64,000 nt of DNA, from positions 1 to 64,000 of the forward strand of contig JAUHXC010000042.1 of the NCBI GenBank assembly GCA_030427205.1, read 5' to 3'. Positions 1-9,164 of the stretch are shown here, in pieces. This DNA is from a bacterium. Lineage in GTDB: Bacteria > Myxococcota_A > Bradymonadia > UBA7976 > UBA1532. Every line of letters begins with the position of its first letter. Within the stretch, counting starts at the first letter, position 1. A program made the position numbers and the translations under genes. A model generated the notes under the pieces. The model did no database searches. It saw only the letters and a program-made list of their open reading frames with translations, and was not told the DNA's origin.

Positions 1-179
1 GGCCTGTGGACTCGCTGTCTACGCTTCACCCCGTCGGTCGCCCGACACGGCGCAAGACTCGCTTCGAGGCGGTGGCCAGCCGCCTCGGCGGGATTGGATA
101 CCCGCCGGGCTCCATCGTGAAGTTTCGATTGTAGGCCTCACCTCCTCTTCACCAGGGCTTCCCTGGCGCACCGGCAACG

Positions 180-265
180 CAACGCTGTTGACGCGCGCCG
201 AACCACCGAGAGCTGGATCGCCTTGCCCGCCCTCAGCGTTGCCCAGGCCATGGTCGCGCCGTTTT
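180..265 (-). repeat. Dispersed intergenic repeat, copy A (inverted relative to copy at ~9165-9250)
   Basis: Reverse complement reads ctgggcaacgctgagggcgggcaaggcgatccagctctcggtggttcggcgcgcgtcaacagcgttgcgt; nearly the same as tgtgggcaacgctgagggtgggcatggcgatccagctctcggtgggtcgggacgcgccaacagtgttgcgt at ~9174. Confidence 0.8.
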
Positions 266-398
266 CAGCGTTGCCCAGACCGCTGTCAAGCCAGCGCGGT
301 GCTGTATCTCTCCCGCAGGCCGAAGCCCACCTTGGGTTGCGGGCGTCAGCCCGCGCCATGCCGGCCCGCGCCCGACCGCCGACGAGGACCGCGATCGA

Positions 399-1499
399 TC
401 AGCGGTCCCGGATGCGGCGGATGTCATCACCGTCGCGCTGCAGGTCGGGGGCTTCGCGGATCCAGGTCTTCAGCGTGCTCGGGGTCTTCGCCGGGAAGAC
501 GGCGTGCAGCGCGGTCGACGTCCACCGGGGCCGATGGTCGAAGAGAGCGGTGAGCGCGCGCTCACGGTGCTCCCGTGGCACCTTGGCGGCGCGGGCGCTG
601 CGCACGTAGAGCGCGTCGAGGGGCGCGAGGGCGTCGAGCAGCGGGTCGGCGGTGAAGGGCGGCGCCGGTGTCGGCGCCGGGCGCGCGTCGATGATATCCG
701 GCAGCGGGGGCAGGTCGACGCCGTACTCGCGATGCAGCGCGGCGCGAACATCGGTCAGGTAGTCATGGGCCAGCGCGCGCCAGGGGGCTCTCGGTGCGGT
801 GACGGTGCGCCGCACGAGCGCGCCCCAGCGAGCGGCGTCGACTTCACCGCGGGCGGCCGCAGCCCGCACGGCGGGCAAGTCGTCCTCGGCTTCGAGGTCT
901 GCAAGATATTCGCCGAGCTGTTCGATGCGCTCGTCGTTGGCGAGGCCGAAGTCGGCGATGGTCGCCTGGCCGCGGTCTTCCGCGTCGATCCCCGTCGGGA
1001 TCCAGCGGATGGCGGGCCCGCGGGTCTCGATGGCGAAGCCGATGAACGCCCGCGGGTCTTCGGCGGCCGGGTCGACCCAGACACCCTCGGGCCCGGGGCG
1101 CGGGCAGAGCCGGTCGTCGGGCTCCGGGATCGACGCTGCGGGCATGCGCAGCGGGAAGCCGTGACCCTTGGCGCCGCTGCACGTCCCGCAGACGATGAAG
1201 TGATTCTCCCAGCTCCAGGTCAGCCACCAGTAGCGGTTGACCGGCCGGAAGTGCTCGGTGTCTTCGGCGTGGCTGATCCTGATCTCGCAGTAGGCGCACT
1301 TCTTGTGCTGGCGCCTCCACAGGGTGCCCCGCGAGACCGTGTAGCCCTGACGAAACCGCGCCGCGCGCTCGTCCCTGGACCACGTCTGCTGGTAGGCGCG
1401 GCGCCCCCTCTCGTGCCACTCGATCAGCGCCCTGGCCAGCCGCCACTCGCGCTCGACCTGCGTGATGTCTGGTTCCCGCCCGCGGACGATCCGGATCAT
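399..1499 (-). CDS. ptuB: HNH endonuclease, PtuB-like (Septu-type defence)
   Basis: CAYCE...TEHFRPVNRYWWLTWSWENHFIVCGTCSGAKGHGFPL HNH motif typical of PtuB/TIGR02646-like proteins; start overlaps stop of upstream ATPase gene (ATGA). Confidence 0.75.
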   Translation of the reverse strand: MIRIVRGREPDITQVEREWRLARALIEWHERGRRAYQQTWSRDERAARFRQGYTVSRGTLWRRQHKKCAYCEIRISHAEDTEHFRPVNRYWWLTWSWENHFIVCGTCSGAKGHGFPLRMPAASIPEPDDRLCPRPGPEGVWVDPAAEDPRAFIGFAIETRGPAIRWIPTGIDAEDRGQATIADFGLANDERIEQLGEYLADLEAEDDLPAVRAAAARGEVDAARWGALVRRTVTAPRAPWRALAHDYLTDVRAALHREYGVDLPPLPDIIDARPAPTPAPPFTADPLLDALAPLDALYVRSARAAKVPREHRERALTALFDHRPRWTSTALHAVFPAKTPSTLKTWIREAPDLQRDGDDIRRIRDR

Positions 1500-2932
1500 G
1501 CCTCGCCGTCGTCCTGCTGCCGGGGTTCGGGGTCGATCAAGTCACGGACGCCCGCCGCTTCGAGCTCTTCGCGGAGCCGCAGCATACGCGCCTGCTCTTC
1601 AGCGGTGCGGATGCCATCGCGGGCGAGGTACTCGTAGCGCCGCAGCGTGCGATGGATGGGGTCGGGCGGTGTATTCCGCACGCCGAAGACGTGGCGGTAG
1701 AGCTCGGCGCTGGTGAGCAGCCGCGGGTCGACGTCGAGGGGGTTCGCCTGGATGTTGCCGCCCTCGTCGAGGTCGAGCACGACGACCTCTTCGGGGCGCA
1801 GGCTGGAGATGATGAGCGGCGAGTGGGTCGTGACGATGAACTGCAGCTTGGGGAACGCCCGCTTGAGCGCCGGCACGAGGCGCGTCTGCCAGTCGGGGTG
1901 GATGTGCAGGTCGATGTCGTCGACGAGCACGAGGCCCTCGAAGTCGGCGGGGTCGGTGACGTCTCTCTGATCGAGCATCAGGTGGCCGATGAGATCGGCG
2001 AGCCACGAGAGCAGGGCTTGCTGGCCGTCGGCGAGCCACGCGGTGGGCACGTCGATCGGGCCGCCGGGCAGGTCGAGGGTGGCGGTGTAGGTCTGGTCCT
2101 GCTGGATCTCGTCGGGCACGCCGCTGTCGTCGAAGATCAGCTCGCCCAACCGCACGCCCGAGACCTCGTGCATCAGCTCCCGGCTTTGGAACAACGCGCG
2201 CTGGAGCAGCTTCCTGAATCGCTCGCTACGGCCATTGCCGAGGTTCTTGAAGAAGTCGAGCCCGGCCATCCGGTACTCGGGGTCGAAGAGGGATGCGATT
2301 CGATGCGCCTGCCCGCTTCGGCTCTCGACGCTGCCGGGACGATGAAGCCGGCGAGTATTGCCGAAAGCCGCGACAAAGAGTCGATCGAGGTTCTTGCGTC
2401 GGGCTTCGACGATGAACTCGTCGATCGCGCCGATACTGAAGACTGGATCGCCAGGGACGTGCCTCGGCTCGTTCAAGGCCGGAGAGTCGCGTGGTGCATC
2501 GCCCTCGAACAACCACAGGTCATGACCCTCATCCGAGCCCAGATCGCGCGCATGAAGCTTTGTCCGTCCGACGAACTCGCTGTCCCCCGATGTGTAGCCC
2601 AACCACGAGACGAAGCCGATCGCGTCGTCCGGGATGGATTCGTGTATCGGCCTGCGCGAGCCGAACGGAAACCATGCGCCGATGATGGTTTGAGCGGGGG
2701 TCTCGTTGCGACGGTCCGGGGTCGAGTGGAGCCATGCTTCGGCGAGCATCGACGCCTGTGACTTGCCGAACGCTGCAGCAGCGATCGCCCTGAGAATCGA
2801 AGTCTTGCCACGGCCGTTGCGACCGATCAGCACGGTCCACATCCCCTCACCGGCTTTCGGGTCCGGACGAAATCGCAGTGTGAGATCGCGGATGAGCTTG
2901 AGGTTTTCGATTTGCAGTTGGCGCAGGTACAT
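1496..2932 (-). CDS. ptuA: AAA/SMC-like ATPase, PtuA-like (Septu-type defence)
   Basis: MYLRQLQIENLKLIRDLTLRF; Walker A GRNGRGKTS; Walker B LVLVDDIDLHIHPDW; FIVTTHSPLIISSL. Confidence 0.78.
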   Translation of the reverse strand: MYLRQLQIENLKLIRDLTLRFRPDPKAGEGMWTVLIGRNGRGKTSILRAIAAAAFGKSQASMLAEAWLHSTPDRRNETPAQTIIGAWFPFGSRRPIHESIPDDAIGFVSWLGYTSGDSEFVGRTKLHARDLGSDEGHDLWLFEGDAPRDSPALNEPRHVPGDPVFSIGAIDEFIVEARRKNLDRLFVAAFGNTRRLHRPGSVESRSGQAHRIASLFDPEYRMAGLDFFKNLGNGRSERFRKLLQRALFQSRELMHEVSGVRLGELIFDDSGVPDEIQQDQTYTATLDLPGGPIDVPTAWLADGQQALLSWLADLIGHLMLDQRDVTDPADFEGLVLVDDIDLHIHPDWQTRLVPALKRAFPKLQFIVTTHSPLIISSLRPEEVVVLDLDEGGNIQANPLDVDPRLLTSAELYRHVFGVRNTPPDPIHRTLRRYEYLARDGIRTAEEQARMLRLREELEAAGVRDLIDPEPRQQDDGEA

Positions 2933-3214
2933 CGATCCTCCGAATCAGCGCCCCGAGTCTGCGCCATCGGCGCCCATCGCGAAACCCCCCGCCCCGCGCG
3001 CCGGCCACCGGTAGGCCAACCCCGCCGGCTCGACCCGGTCGGCAACCCGCGAGCCCAGCTCGACGAGCCGCTCCTGCATCCGGGTCACGTTCACCCGCCC
3101 GTTCGCGGTGCCGACCATGGTATCGCCCGCGCCGGCCGCCCGCTCGGGTTCACAGGCCTGCTGGCCGGGGCTGCCGGGCGTAGAGTTGCAGAGGATCGCC
3201 GTCCGCTCGACAAG

Positions 3215-3500
3215 CCCCCGATACGAGCACGCCATCGAGCGCTGCCCTGGCCAGCGTCCCCGATACGGGCACGCCATCGAGCGCTCGCCCGGCCAACGTC
3301 CCCGAGAAAAGCACGCCTTCGAGCACTCGCCCGGCCAGCGTCCCCGAGACGACCACGCCGGCAAGCACTTGCCCGACCGGCGCCCCCGAGAGAGCCACAC
3401 CATCCAGGACTTCCCGGACCAGCGCCACCGGGAAGAGCACGCCATCGAGCCCTCCTCCGAACGGCGCCGGCGAGAGATCCTCGGCATCCGGACATTCTCG
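3215..3500. repeat. Degenerate ~42-bp tandem repeats, about seven units
   Basis: cgtccccgatacgggcacgccatcgagcgctcgcccggccaa-type units every ~42 bp (14 codons), progressively diverged towards 3500. Confidence 0.7.
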
Positions 3501-3559
3501 GAGCGGTGTGCCTCGGCCAGGCTGGCCATCCAGTGCTCGCCGAGCAGGTGTGCCCCGCG

Positions 3560-4075
3560 ACGGCTCGACGACGAGGGCCGCCATGAGGAGATCTCCTCAC
3601 CCGGGGTCTCGAAGACGAGCCTTTCTCCGGCAGGTGTGCCCCGAAATGCCTCGACGACGAGGGCCACCATGAGGAGATCTCCTCATCCGGGGTCTCGAAG
3701 GCGAGCCTTTCTCCGGCAGGTGTGCCCCGAAACGCCTCGACGACGAGGGCCGCCATGAGGAGATCTCCTCATTCGGGGTCTCGAAGACGAGCCTTTCTCC
3801 GGCAGGTGTGCCCCGAAATGCCTCGACGACGAGGGCCACCATGAGGAGATCTCCTCACTCGGGTCTCGAAGACGAGCCTTTCTCCGGCAGGTGTGCCCCG
3901 AAATGCCTCGACGACGAGGGCCACCATGAGGAGATCTCCTCACTCGGGGTCTCGAAGACGAGCCTTTCTCCGGCAGGTGTGCCCCGAAACGCCTCGACGA
4001 CGAGGGCCACCATGAGGAGATCTCCTCATTCGGGGTCTCGAAGACGAGCCTTTCTCCGGCAGGTGTGCCCCGAAG
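3560..4075. repeat. 86-bp tandem repeat array, ~6 units, each with an ATGAGGAGATCTCCTCAT-type palindrome
   Basis: Palindrome TGAGGAGATCTCCTCA starts at 3584, 3670, 3756, 3842, 3927, 4013 (spacing 86/86/86/85/86); intervening sequence near-identical. Confidence 0.95.
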
Positions 4076-4270
4076 CGGCTGGACGGCGAGTATGTCTCGG
4101 GCAGGGGGACGGCGGATCGGCTCGACCGCGAGGATCTCCGGGGGAGGTCGCCTGGCGGATGTCTGGCCGGCGCGGATTTCTCGGACAGGGGGACGGGGGA
4201 GCGGCTCGGCGACGAGCCCGGCCGGGGCACACCTGGGCCCGAGGCATCCACGCGCATCTACCCGCCGCGC

Positions 4271-4370
4271 ACCTCACGCCTGCGCGGCGGGCCCGGCCCA
4301 TCCCCTTCCCCGCTTCACGCCTGATGCAGCTCGGCCTGCGCCGCAGCGCGGCGGGGCCGTCTCGCCCGCG
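4271..4370 (-). pseudogene. Degenerate 3' fragment homologous to the end of the small lipoprotein gene at 9746-10018
   Basis: tgcgcggcgggcccggcccatccccttccccgcttc..gatgcagctcggcctg..cagcgcggcggg vs 9751- tgcgcggcggaccctgccaatcccttgccccgcttc..gatgcagctcggcctt..cagcgcggcggg; - strand retains GETAPPRC...KRGRGWAGPAAQA* with frameshifting deletions. Confidence 0.6.
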
Positions 4371-4493
4371 GAGAGTACCGCGCGCTGATCCCATCTCGGC
4401 CCGCGCCCGGGTCAGCGGCGTGTCATGCCCGTGCAATGGTCGATATCCCGCGCCCGTGCCACCGTGCACGCTGCCCTCGCCTCGGAGGTCGCC

Positions 4494-7274
4494 ATGCGCC
4501 ACGCCGCCCGCCCCCTGCTCGCCGCGCTCGCCCTCGCGCTCGCCGCCTGCAAAGACAGCCCGCCGCCCGCGCCGCCGCCCGCGCCGCCGCAGCTCAGCGT
4601 GACCCTCGCCGCGAGCGGGGCGATCATCGTGCGCGGCGTACCCGACGGCGTCTGGGGCCGCGGCACCCGGCTGGTCGTGCAGGGCCCGCCCGGCGCCGGC
4701 GACCTCGCGCTGATGATCGTCACCCGGGCCGAGGGCGACACCGTGACCCTCGGGGCGCTGGTCGAGCGCACGGGCGTGAAGGTGCAGGGCCAGCCCATCC
4801 GCGCGCTGGCCGAGGGCGAGCGCCCCGACCTGGGCCGCTACCACGCCGCCCTGACCGCGCGCGAGGCCGACCGGGTGCGGCTCTCCCGGGGCCGGGTCGA
4901 CGGGGTCACCGCCGGCGATCGCTACGCCGTGTACGACGTCACCACCGAGCGCGCGCTGGGCTGGATTCAGGTCACCGAGGTCACCGATACCGCCGCCTGG
5001 GCCGAGATCCGCAGCGGCGGCGGGCGCATGGCGGCGGGCGCCGAGGCCCGCTGGACGCCGACGCCCGACCCGGTGGGCGGCGGCGATGCGCTCACGGTGC
5101 TGGTGCTCGCGTTCGGCGCCGAGAAGCCGACCAGCGCCGACGACCGTGATGCGGGCGAGGCCTACAGCCGGAAAGTCGCCGGGGCGATGGCCGACGAGTC
5201 TCACGGCTGGCCCGGCCTGCGGGTGAAGTCGGTGGCCGGCGAGATCGTCTCGGCGCTGGGCGACAAGGCGGGCCACGCCGAGGCGCGGGCGATCGGCCGG
5301 CGCCACAAGGCCGACATCGTCGTCTGGGGCACCGCCCGCTGCGGGCCCGAGGGCTGCGTGCTGCCCCGGTTCACCGTGGTCGACCCCGAGCGGCTGGCGC
5401 AGCCCGAGCGCGACGGGGCGCAGATTCCGGTGGACCACGGCGACATGAAGCTGCCGCCCGACGCGGTGCCGCCCGAGCCGCTGGCGCTGGCCTCGGCGCT
5501 GCTCGGCGAGCTGGCCTGGCGCGCGCAGCGGTATCCGGATGTGGTGTTCCACCTCGACCGGGCGCTGAATGGGCGGGCGTATCGCGGGGCGGACGACCTC
5601 GAGGCGCGGGGTCGGCTGAGCCGGGCGGCCTACATCGTCGGGCAGTGGACCCGCAGCCGGGCCGAGGCCGCCGCGCTGGCGGAGGACGCTGAGCGGCGCG
5701 ATGCACCGGTCTGGGCGTTCAACGCCGCCTTCGAACTGGTGCAGCTCGATCAGGCCCAGGGCGATGCCGACGGCGCGCGGTCGAGGGCCCGAGCGGCCCT
5801 CGACCGCGCGCGCGCGCTGTCGAGCCGCTGGGCGGAGGCCCTGGCGCTGTCGTGGCTGGGCCATCTCGCCTGGAGTCGAGGAGAGCCGGGCGAGGCGCTT
5901 GAGCAATTGCGCGCCTCGGTCGCGATCAGCCGCGACCTCGACTGGCACGCCCAGGCCGCGCCCACGATGGGCAAAATCGCCGACATCCTCTATCGCCGGG
6001 GTGAGCTCGACGAGGCTCTGCGTATCCGCCGCGAGGAGATGTTGCCCGTCTACGACAAGCTCGGCGACGTCCGCGCGCGCGCCGTCACCATGGGCAAAAT
6101 CGCCGACATCCTCGAGAGCCGGGGTGAGCTCAACAAGGCCCTGCGTATCCGCCGCCAGGAGCAGTTGCCCATCTACGACAAGCTTGGCGACGTCCACTCG
6201 CGCGCGGTCACCATGGGCAAAATCGCCGACATCCTCCAGAGCCGGGGTGAACTCGACGAGGTCCTGCGTATCCGCCGCCAGGAGCAGTTGCCCGTCTACG
6301 ACAGGCTCGGCGACGTCCGCTCGCGCGCCGTCACCATGGGCCGAATCGCCGACATCCTCGAGAGCCGGGGTGAGCTCGACGAGGCCCTGCGTATCCGTCG
6401 CCAGGAGGAGTTGCCCGTCTACGACAAGCTCGGCGATGTCCGCTTGCGCGCCGTCACCATGGGCAATATCGCCGACATCCTCTATCGCCGGGGTGAGCTC
6501 GACGAGGCCCTGCGTATCCGCCGCCAGGAGCAGTTGCCCGTCTACGACAAGCTCGGCGACGTCCGCGAGCGCGCCGTCACCATGGGCAAGATCGCCGACA
6601 TCCTCTATCGCCGGGGTGAGCTCGACGAGGCCCTGCGTATCCGCCGCCAGGAGCAGTTGCCCGTCTACGACAGGCTCGGCGGCGTCCGCGAGCGCGCCGT
6701 CACCATGGGCAAGATCGCCGACATCCTCCAGAGCCAGGGTGAGGCCGACGAGGCCCTGCGTATCCGCCGCCAGGAGGAGTTGCCCGTCTACGAGCGCCTG
6801 GGCGAACGACGCGCCCTGCTGCTCGGCCGGGTCCACCTCGCCCTCAACCTCGCCGCCCGCGGCCGCGCATCCGACCGGCCCGAGATGCAGGCCCTGCTCG
6901 AACAGGCGCACGCTGACGCGGTCGCCATGCGCCTGCCCGAAGCCGCGCAGATCCGCGCCATCCAACAGCGCCTGGGCTTCGTGAAGACCGAATGGGCCGG
7001 CATCGGCGCCGCCTTGGACGCACACGCCGACGGTATCCGCATCACCCGCGTCATCGACGGCGGCCCGGCCGCCGGGCACCTCGAAGCCGACGACATCATC
7101 ACCGCCGTCGACGGCGCCGCCCTCGCCGGCGCGACCGTCAAGGCCGCCGCCGACCGCATCCGCGGCCCGGTCGGCGCACCGATCCGCTTGACCATCCGCC
7201 GCGGCGACGCGGCCCCGCGCGACGTCACGCTCGTCCGCCAGCGCCTGAACCTCGGCCCGTCCGCCCCCCGATGA
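4494..7274 (+). CDS. Lipoprotein with N-terminal sensor-like module, 41-aa TPR array and C-terminal PDZ domain
   Basis: MRHAARPLLAALALALAACKDS lipobox; 7 x MGKIADILxxRGELDEALRIRRQEQLPVYDKLGDVRxRAVT; C-term GIGAALDAHADGIRITRVIDGGPAAGHLEADDIITAVDGAALAGATVKAAADRIRGPVG (PDZ). Confidence 0.88.
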   Translation: MRHAARPLLAALALALAACKDSPPPAPPPAPPQLSVTLAASGAIIVRGVPDGVWGRGTRLVVQGPPGAGDLALMIVTRAEGDTVTLGALVERTGVKVQGQPIRALAEGERPDLGRYHAALTAREADRVRLSRGRVDGVTAGDRYAVYDVTTERALGWIQVTEVTDTAAWAEIRSGGGRMAAGAEARWTPTPDPVGGGDALTVLVLAFGAEKPTSADDRDAGEAYSRKVAGAMADESHGWPGLRVKSVAGEIVSALGDKAGHAEARAIGRRHKADIVVWGTARCGPEGCVLPRFTVVDPERLAQPERDGAQIPVDHGDMKLPPDAVPPEPLALASALLGELAWRAQRYPDVVFHLDRALNGRAYRGADDLEARGRLSRAAYIVGQWTRSRAEAAALAEDAERRDAPVWAFNAAFELVQLDQAQGDADGARSRARAALDRARALSSRWAEALALSWLGHLAWSRGEPGEALEQLRASVAISRDLDWHAQAAPTMGKIADILYRRGELDEALRIRREEMLPVYDKLGDVRARAVTMGKIADILESRGELNKALRIRRQEQLPIYDKLGDVHSRAVTMGKIADILQSRGELDEVLRIRRQEQLPVYDRLGDVRSRAVTMGRIADILESRGELDEALRIRRQEELPVYDKLGDVRLRAVTMGNIADILYRRGELDEALRIRRQEQLPVYDKLGDVRERAVTMGKIADILYRRGELDEALRIRRQEQLPVYDRLGGVRERAVTMGKIADILQSQGEADEALRIRRQEELPVYERLGERRALLLGRVHLALNLAARGRASDRPEMQALLEQAHADAVAMRLPEAAQIRAIQQRLGFVKTEWAGIGAALDAHADGIRITRVIDGGPAAGHLEADDIITAVDGAALAGATVKAAADRIRGPVGAPIRLTIRRGDAAPRDVTLVRQRLNLGPSAPR
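5967..6827 (+). repeat. 123-bp (41-codon) in-frame TPR-encoding tandem repeats, 7 units
   Basis: atgggcaaaatcgccgacatcctc recurs at 5967, 6090, 6213, 6336, ~6459, ~6582, ~6705. Confidence 0.95.
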
Positions 7275-7951
7275 TCGCGCGCGCGGCGGCGCTGGCCCTC
7301 GCCCTCACCGCCTGCGCCGCCCCGAGCCCGCCGCCGTCCCCCGGCGCCCGGCTCGTGCACCGCGACGGCCGGCCGCTCATCCTCGACGCGCCGCTCGGCC
7401 TGCGCCGCGGGCAGCCGCTGTACGTCGGCCCCGTCGCCGCGGCGCGGGCCATCGTGATCGCCACCGCGCCCGACGGCCCGCGCCGCTGGCGGGTCGCGCC
7501 GCTCTGCACGGCCGACGCCGGCGCGACCGGCGCTGAGAGGGCCCCGGCCCTGCCCGACGCCGCCCCGGTCCGCCTCGCCCCCGGCGCCGCCGCCCGCCTC
7601 GGCCGCTGCTGGGCCCGCGTCGCCGCCCGGGCCCCCGATACGTGGCGCCCCTGGAGCAGCCGCGCCGTCGTCACCCTCGACGTCGGCGCCCTCGACGGCG
7701 CCCGGCCCGGCCAGCGCTACGCCCTCTTCGGGCGCGCGCTCGGCGACGGCCGCGGCCAGCTCGCCGGCTTCGAACTGCGCGCCGTCTGTCGTATCACCGA
7801 GGCCCGCGGGCTCACGGCCGACTGCGCCGTCGACCGCGAACGCTGGCCCGACTACGGGCTACCCGACTGGCAGCGCGGCGGCGTGGCGCACCCCGTCGAC
7901 GCGCCGGCCGCCGGTGACCTGCTCGACCGCCTGGAGGCCCGCCCCCGATGA
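7271..7951 (+). CDS. Small lipoprotein carrying the same extracytoplasmic module as the neighbouring TIR protein
   Basis: MIARAAALALALTACAAPSP lipobox; VTLDVGALDGARPGQRYALFGRAL...GFELRAVCRI...CAVDRERWPDYG parallels the C-terminus of the next ORF; ATGA overlap at both ends. Confidence 0.8.
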   Translation: MIARAAALALALTACAAPSPPPSPGARLVHRDGRPLILDAPLGLRRGQPLYVGPVAAARAIVIATAPDGPRRWRVAPLCTADAGATGAERAPALPDAAPVRLAPGAAARLGRCWARVAARAPDTWRPWSSRAVVTLDVGALDGARPGQRYALFGRALGDGRGQLAGFELRAVCRITEARGLTADCAVDRERWPDYGLPDWQRGGVAHPVDAPAAGDLLDRLEARPR

Positions 7952-9099
7952 GCGAAGAGCTCGACGTCTACGTCGCCCACGACCCCGCCGATACCGAGGC
8001 CGCCCGCGATCTATGCGCCGCGCTCGCCGCCCGCGGGTGTCGCGTCGCCGCCGGCGCGCTGCTCGACCCGGGCGACTTCAGCGACAGCCTGGGCGATGAC
8101 CAGCGGCGCAGCCGGCTGACGGCGGTGCTCGTCGGCGGCGGGCCGCGGGATCACTACACCCTCGAGAGCGTCGCGCAGGCCATCGACCAGATCGCCGAGG
8201 GTCGCCACGCGGTGGTGCCGGTCCTCCTGCCCGACGCCGACGCGCGGCCGCCGTACGGGCTGCGCCGGTTTCATCCGCTGCGCATCGGCTCGGGTGGCCT
8301 GGGGGCGGCGGCGGACGTGCTCGCCGAGCGGCTGAACATCCGCCCGCCCCCGGAGGCGCCGCGGGTGGACGAGCGCGGGTCAACGGCCGAGAGGCGCGCT
8401 GGCTGGAGCCGGCCCCTGGCGCTGGCGCTGCTGGTCGCGGGGGTCGGCGCCGGTCTGTGGATCTACGGCCGCGCGCCCGCGCCGCCCGATGCCTTGCGGC
8501 TGGTCTGCCTCGACGGCCGCCCGGTCGTGCGCGGGGTGCCGGCCGACGCCGCGTTCACCGATGGATCGTGGCTCTATGCCCGCTCTCCGGCCGGGCTGCG
8601 GGTCGCGGTGCTCGCGGTGCGCGAGGCGGACGCGCGGCGCGGGTTTCTCAAGGTCTACGGGCTGTACAGCGAGGGCGGCCCGCTCGTGATCCCGGCTGGT
8701 GGGCTTGCCGTCGAGCCGGTGCCGCCCGGGTCGACGGCCCGGGTCGGCAAGGGGCTGGCCAACGCGCTGCGCGGTGATGGGGCCGCGTATGACCGGGCGG
8801 TATCCGGCGGAGAGGCGCCGCGCCTGACGCTCGACGTCGGCGCGGCCCACGGGGTCGAGGCGGGCGATGTCTACCGGGTGCTCGGCGCGCCCATCGTCGA
8901 GGGGCGCGCGGTCAAAGGCTTCGAGCGCAAGGCGTCGTGCCGGGTCGTCGCGGGTCATGTGGCCGCCGAGAGCGCCGGCTGCGCGCTCGATCGGGGCGCG
9001 TCGCCGGGCTATGGGCGTGAGGATTGGATCGCCGGTGGCCGGGTGCGGCTCGCGGTGGATCCGACCGCCGAGCTGCGCTGCGGGTCGGCGTCGGAGTGA
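7948..9099 (+). CDS. TIR-domain protein with a single TM segment and C-terminal extracytoplasmic module
   Basis: N-term MSEELDVYVAHDPADTEAARDLCAALAARGCRVAAGALLDPGDFSDSLGDDQRRSRLTAVLVGGGPRDHYTLESV (TIR-like); TM PLALALLVAGVGAGLWIYG; C-term LTLDVGAAHGVEAGDVYRVLG...GFERKASCRVVAG...CALDRGASPGYG. Confidence 0.75.
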   Translation: MSEELDVYVAHDPADTEAARDLCAALAARGCRVAAGALLDPGDFSDSLGDDQRRSRLTAVLVGGGPRDHYTLESVAQAIDQIAEGRHAVVPVLLPDADARPPYGLRRFHPLRIGSGGLGAAADVLAERLNIRPPPEAPRVDERGSTAERRAGWSRPLALALLVAGVGAGLWIYGRAPAPPDALRLVCLDGRPVVRGVPADAAFTDGSWLYARSPAGLRVAVLAVREADARRGFLKVYGLYSEGGPLVIPAGGLAVEPVPPGSTARVGKGLANALRGDGAAYDRAVSGGEAPRLTLDVGAAHGVEAGDVYRVLGAPIVEGRAVKGFERKASCRVVAGHVAAESAGCALDRGASPGYGREDWIAGGRVRLAVDPTAELRCGSASE

Positions 9100-9164
9100 T
9101 GGCGCTGGAGGGGGATGGGGGACGAGGGTTGTTCTGATGGGGAGCGTCGAGGGACAGCGGGCGG

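Noticed and set aside
1-180. Possible gene end or intron/RT remnant at the left edge
   Set aside because: Both strands give short frames with no recognisable motif; too little sequence to call.
399-3200. Retron with PtuAB effector
   Set aside because: No reverse transcriptase or msr/msd-like structure seen upstream of the ATPase within the window.
3560-4075. CRISPR array
   Set aside because: Palindromes are regularly spaced, but the intervening ~70 bp are conserved between units rather than unique spacers, and no cas genes are nearby. It is a tandem minisatellite.
4026-7079. 1017-aa antisense ORF
   Set aside because: Shadow ORF opposite the TPR/PDZ gene; repeats simply mirror the 123-bp units, and the + strand has signal peptide, TPR and PDZ motifs.
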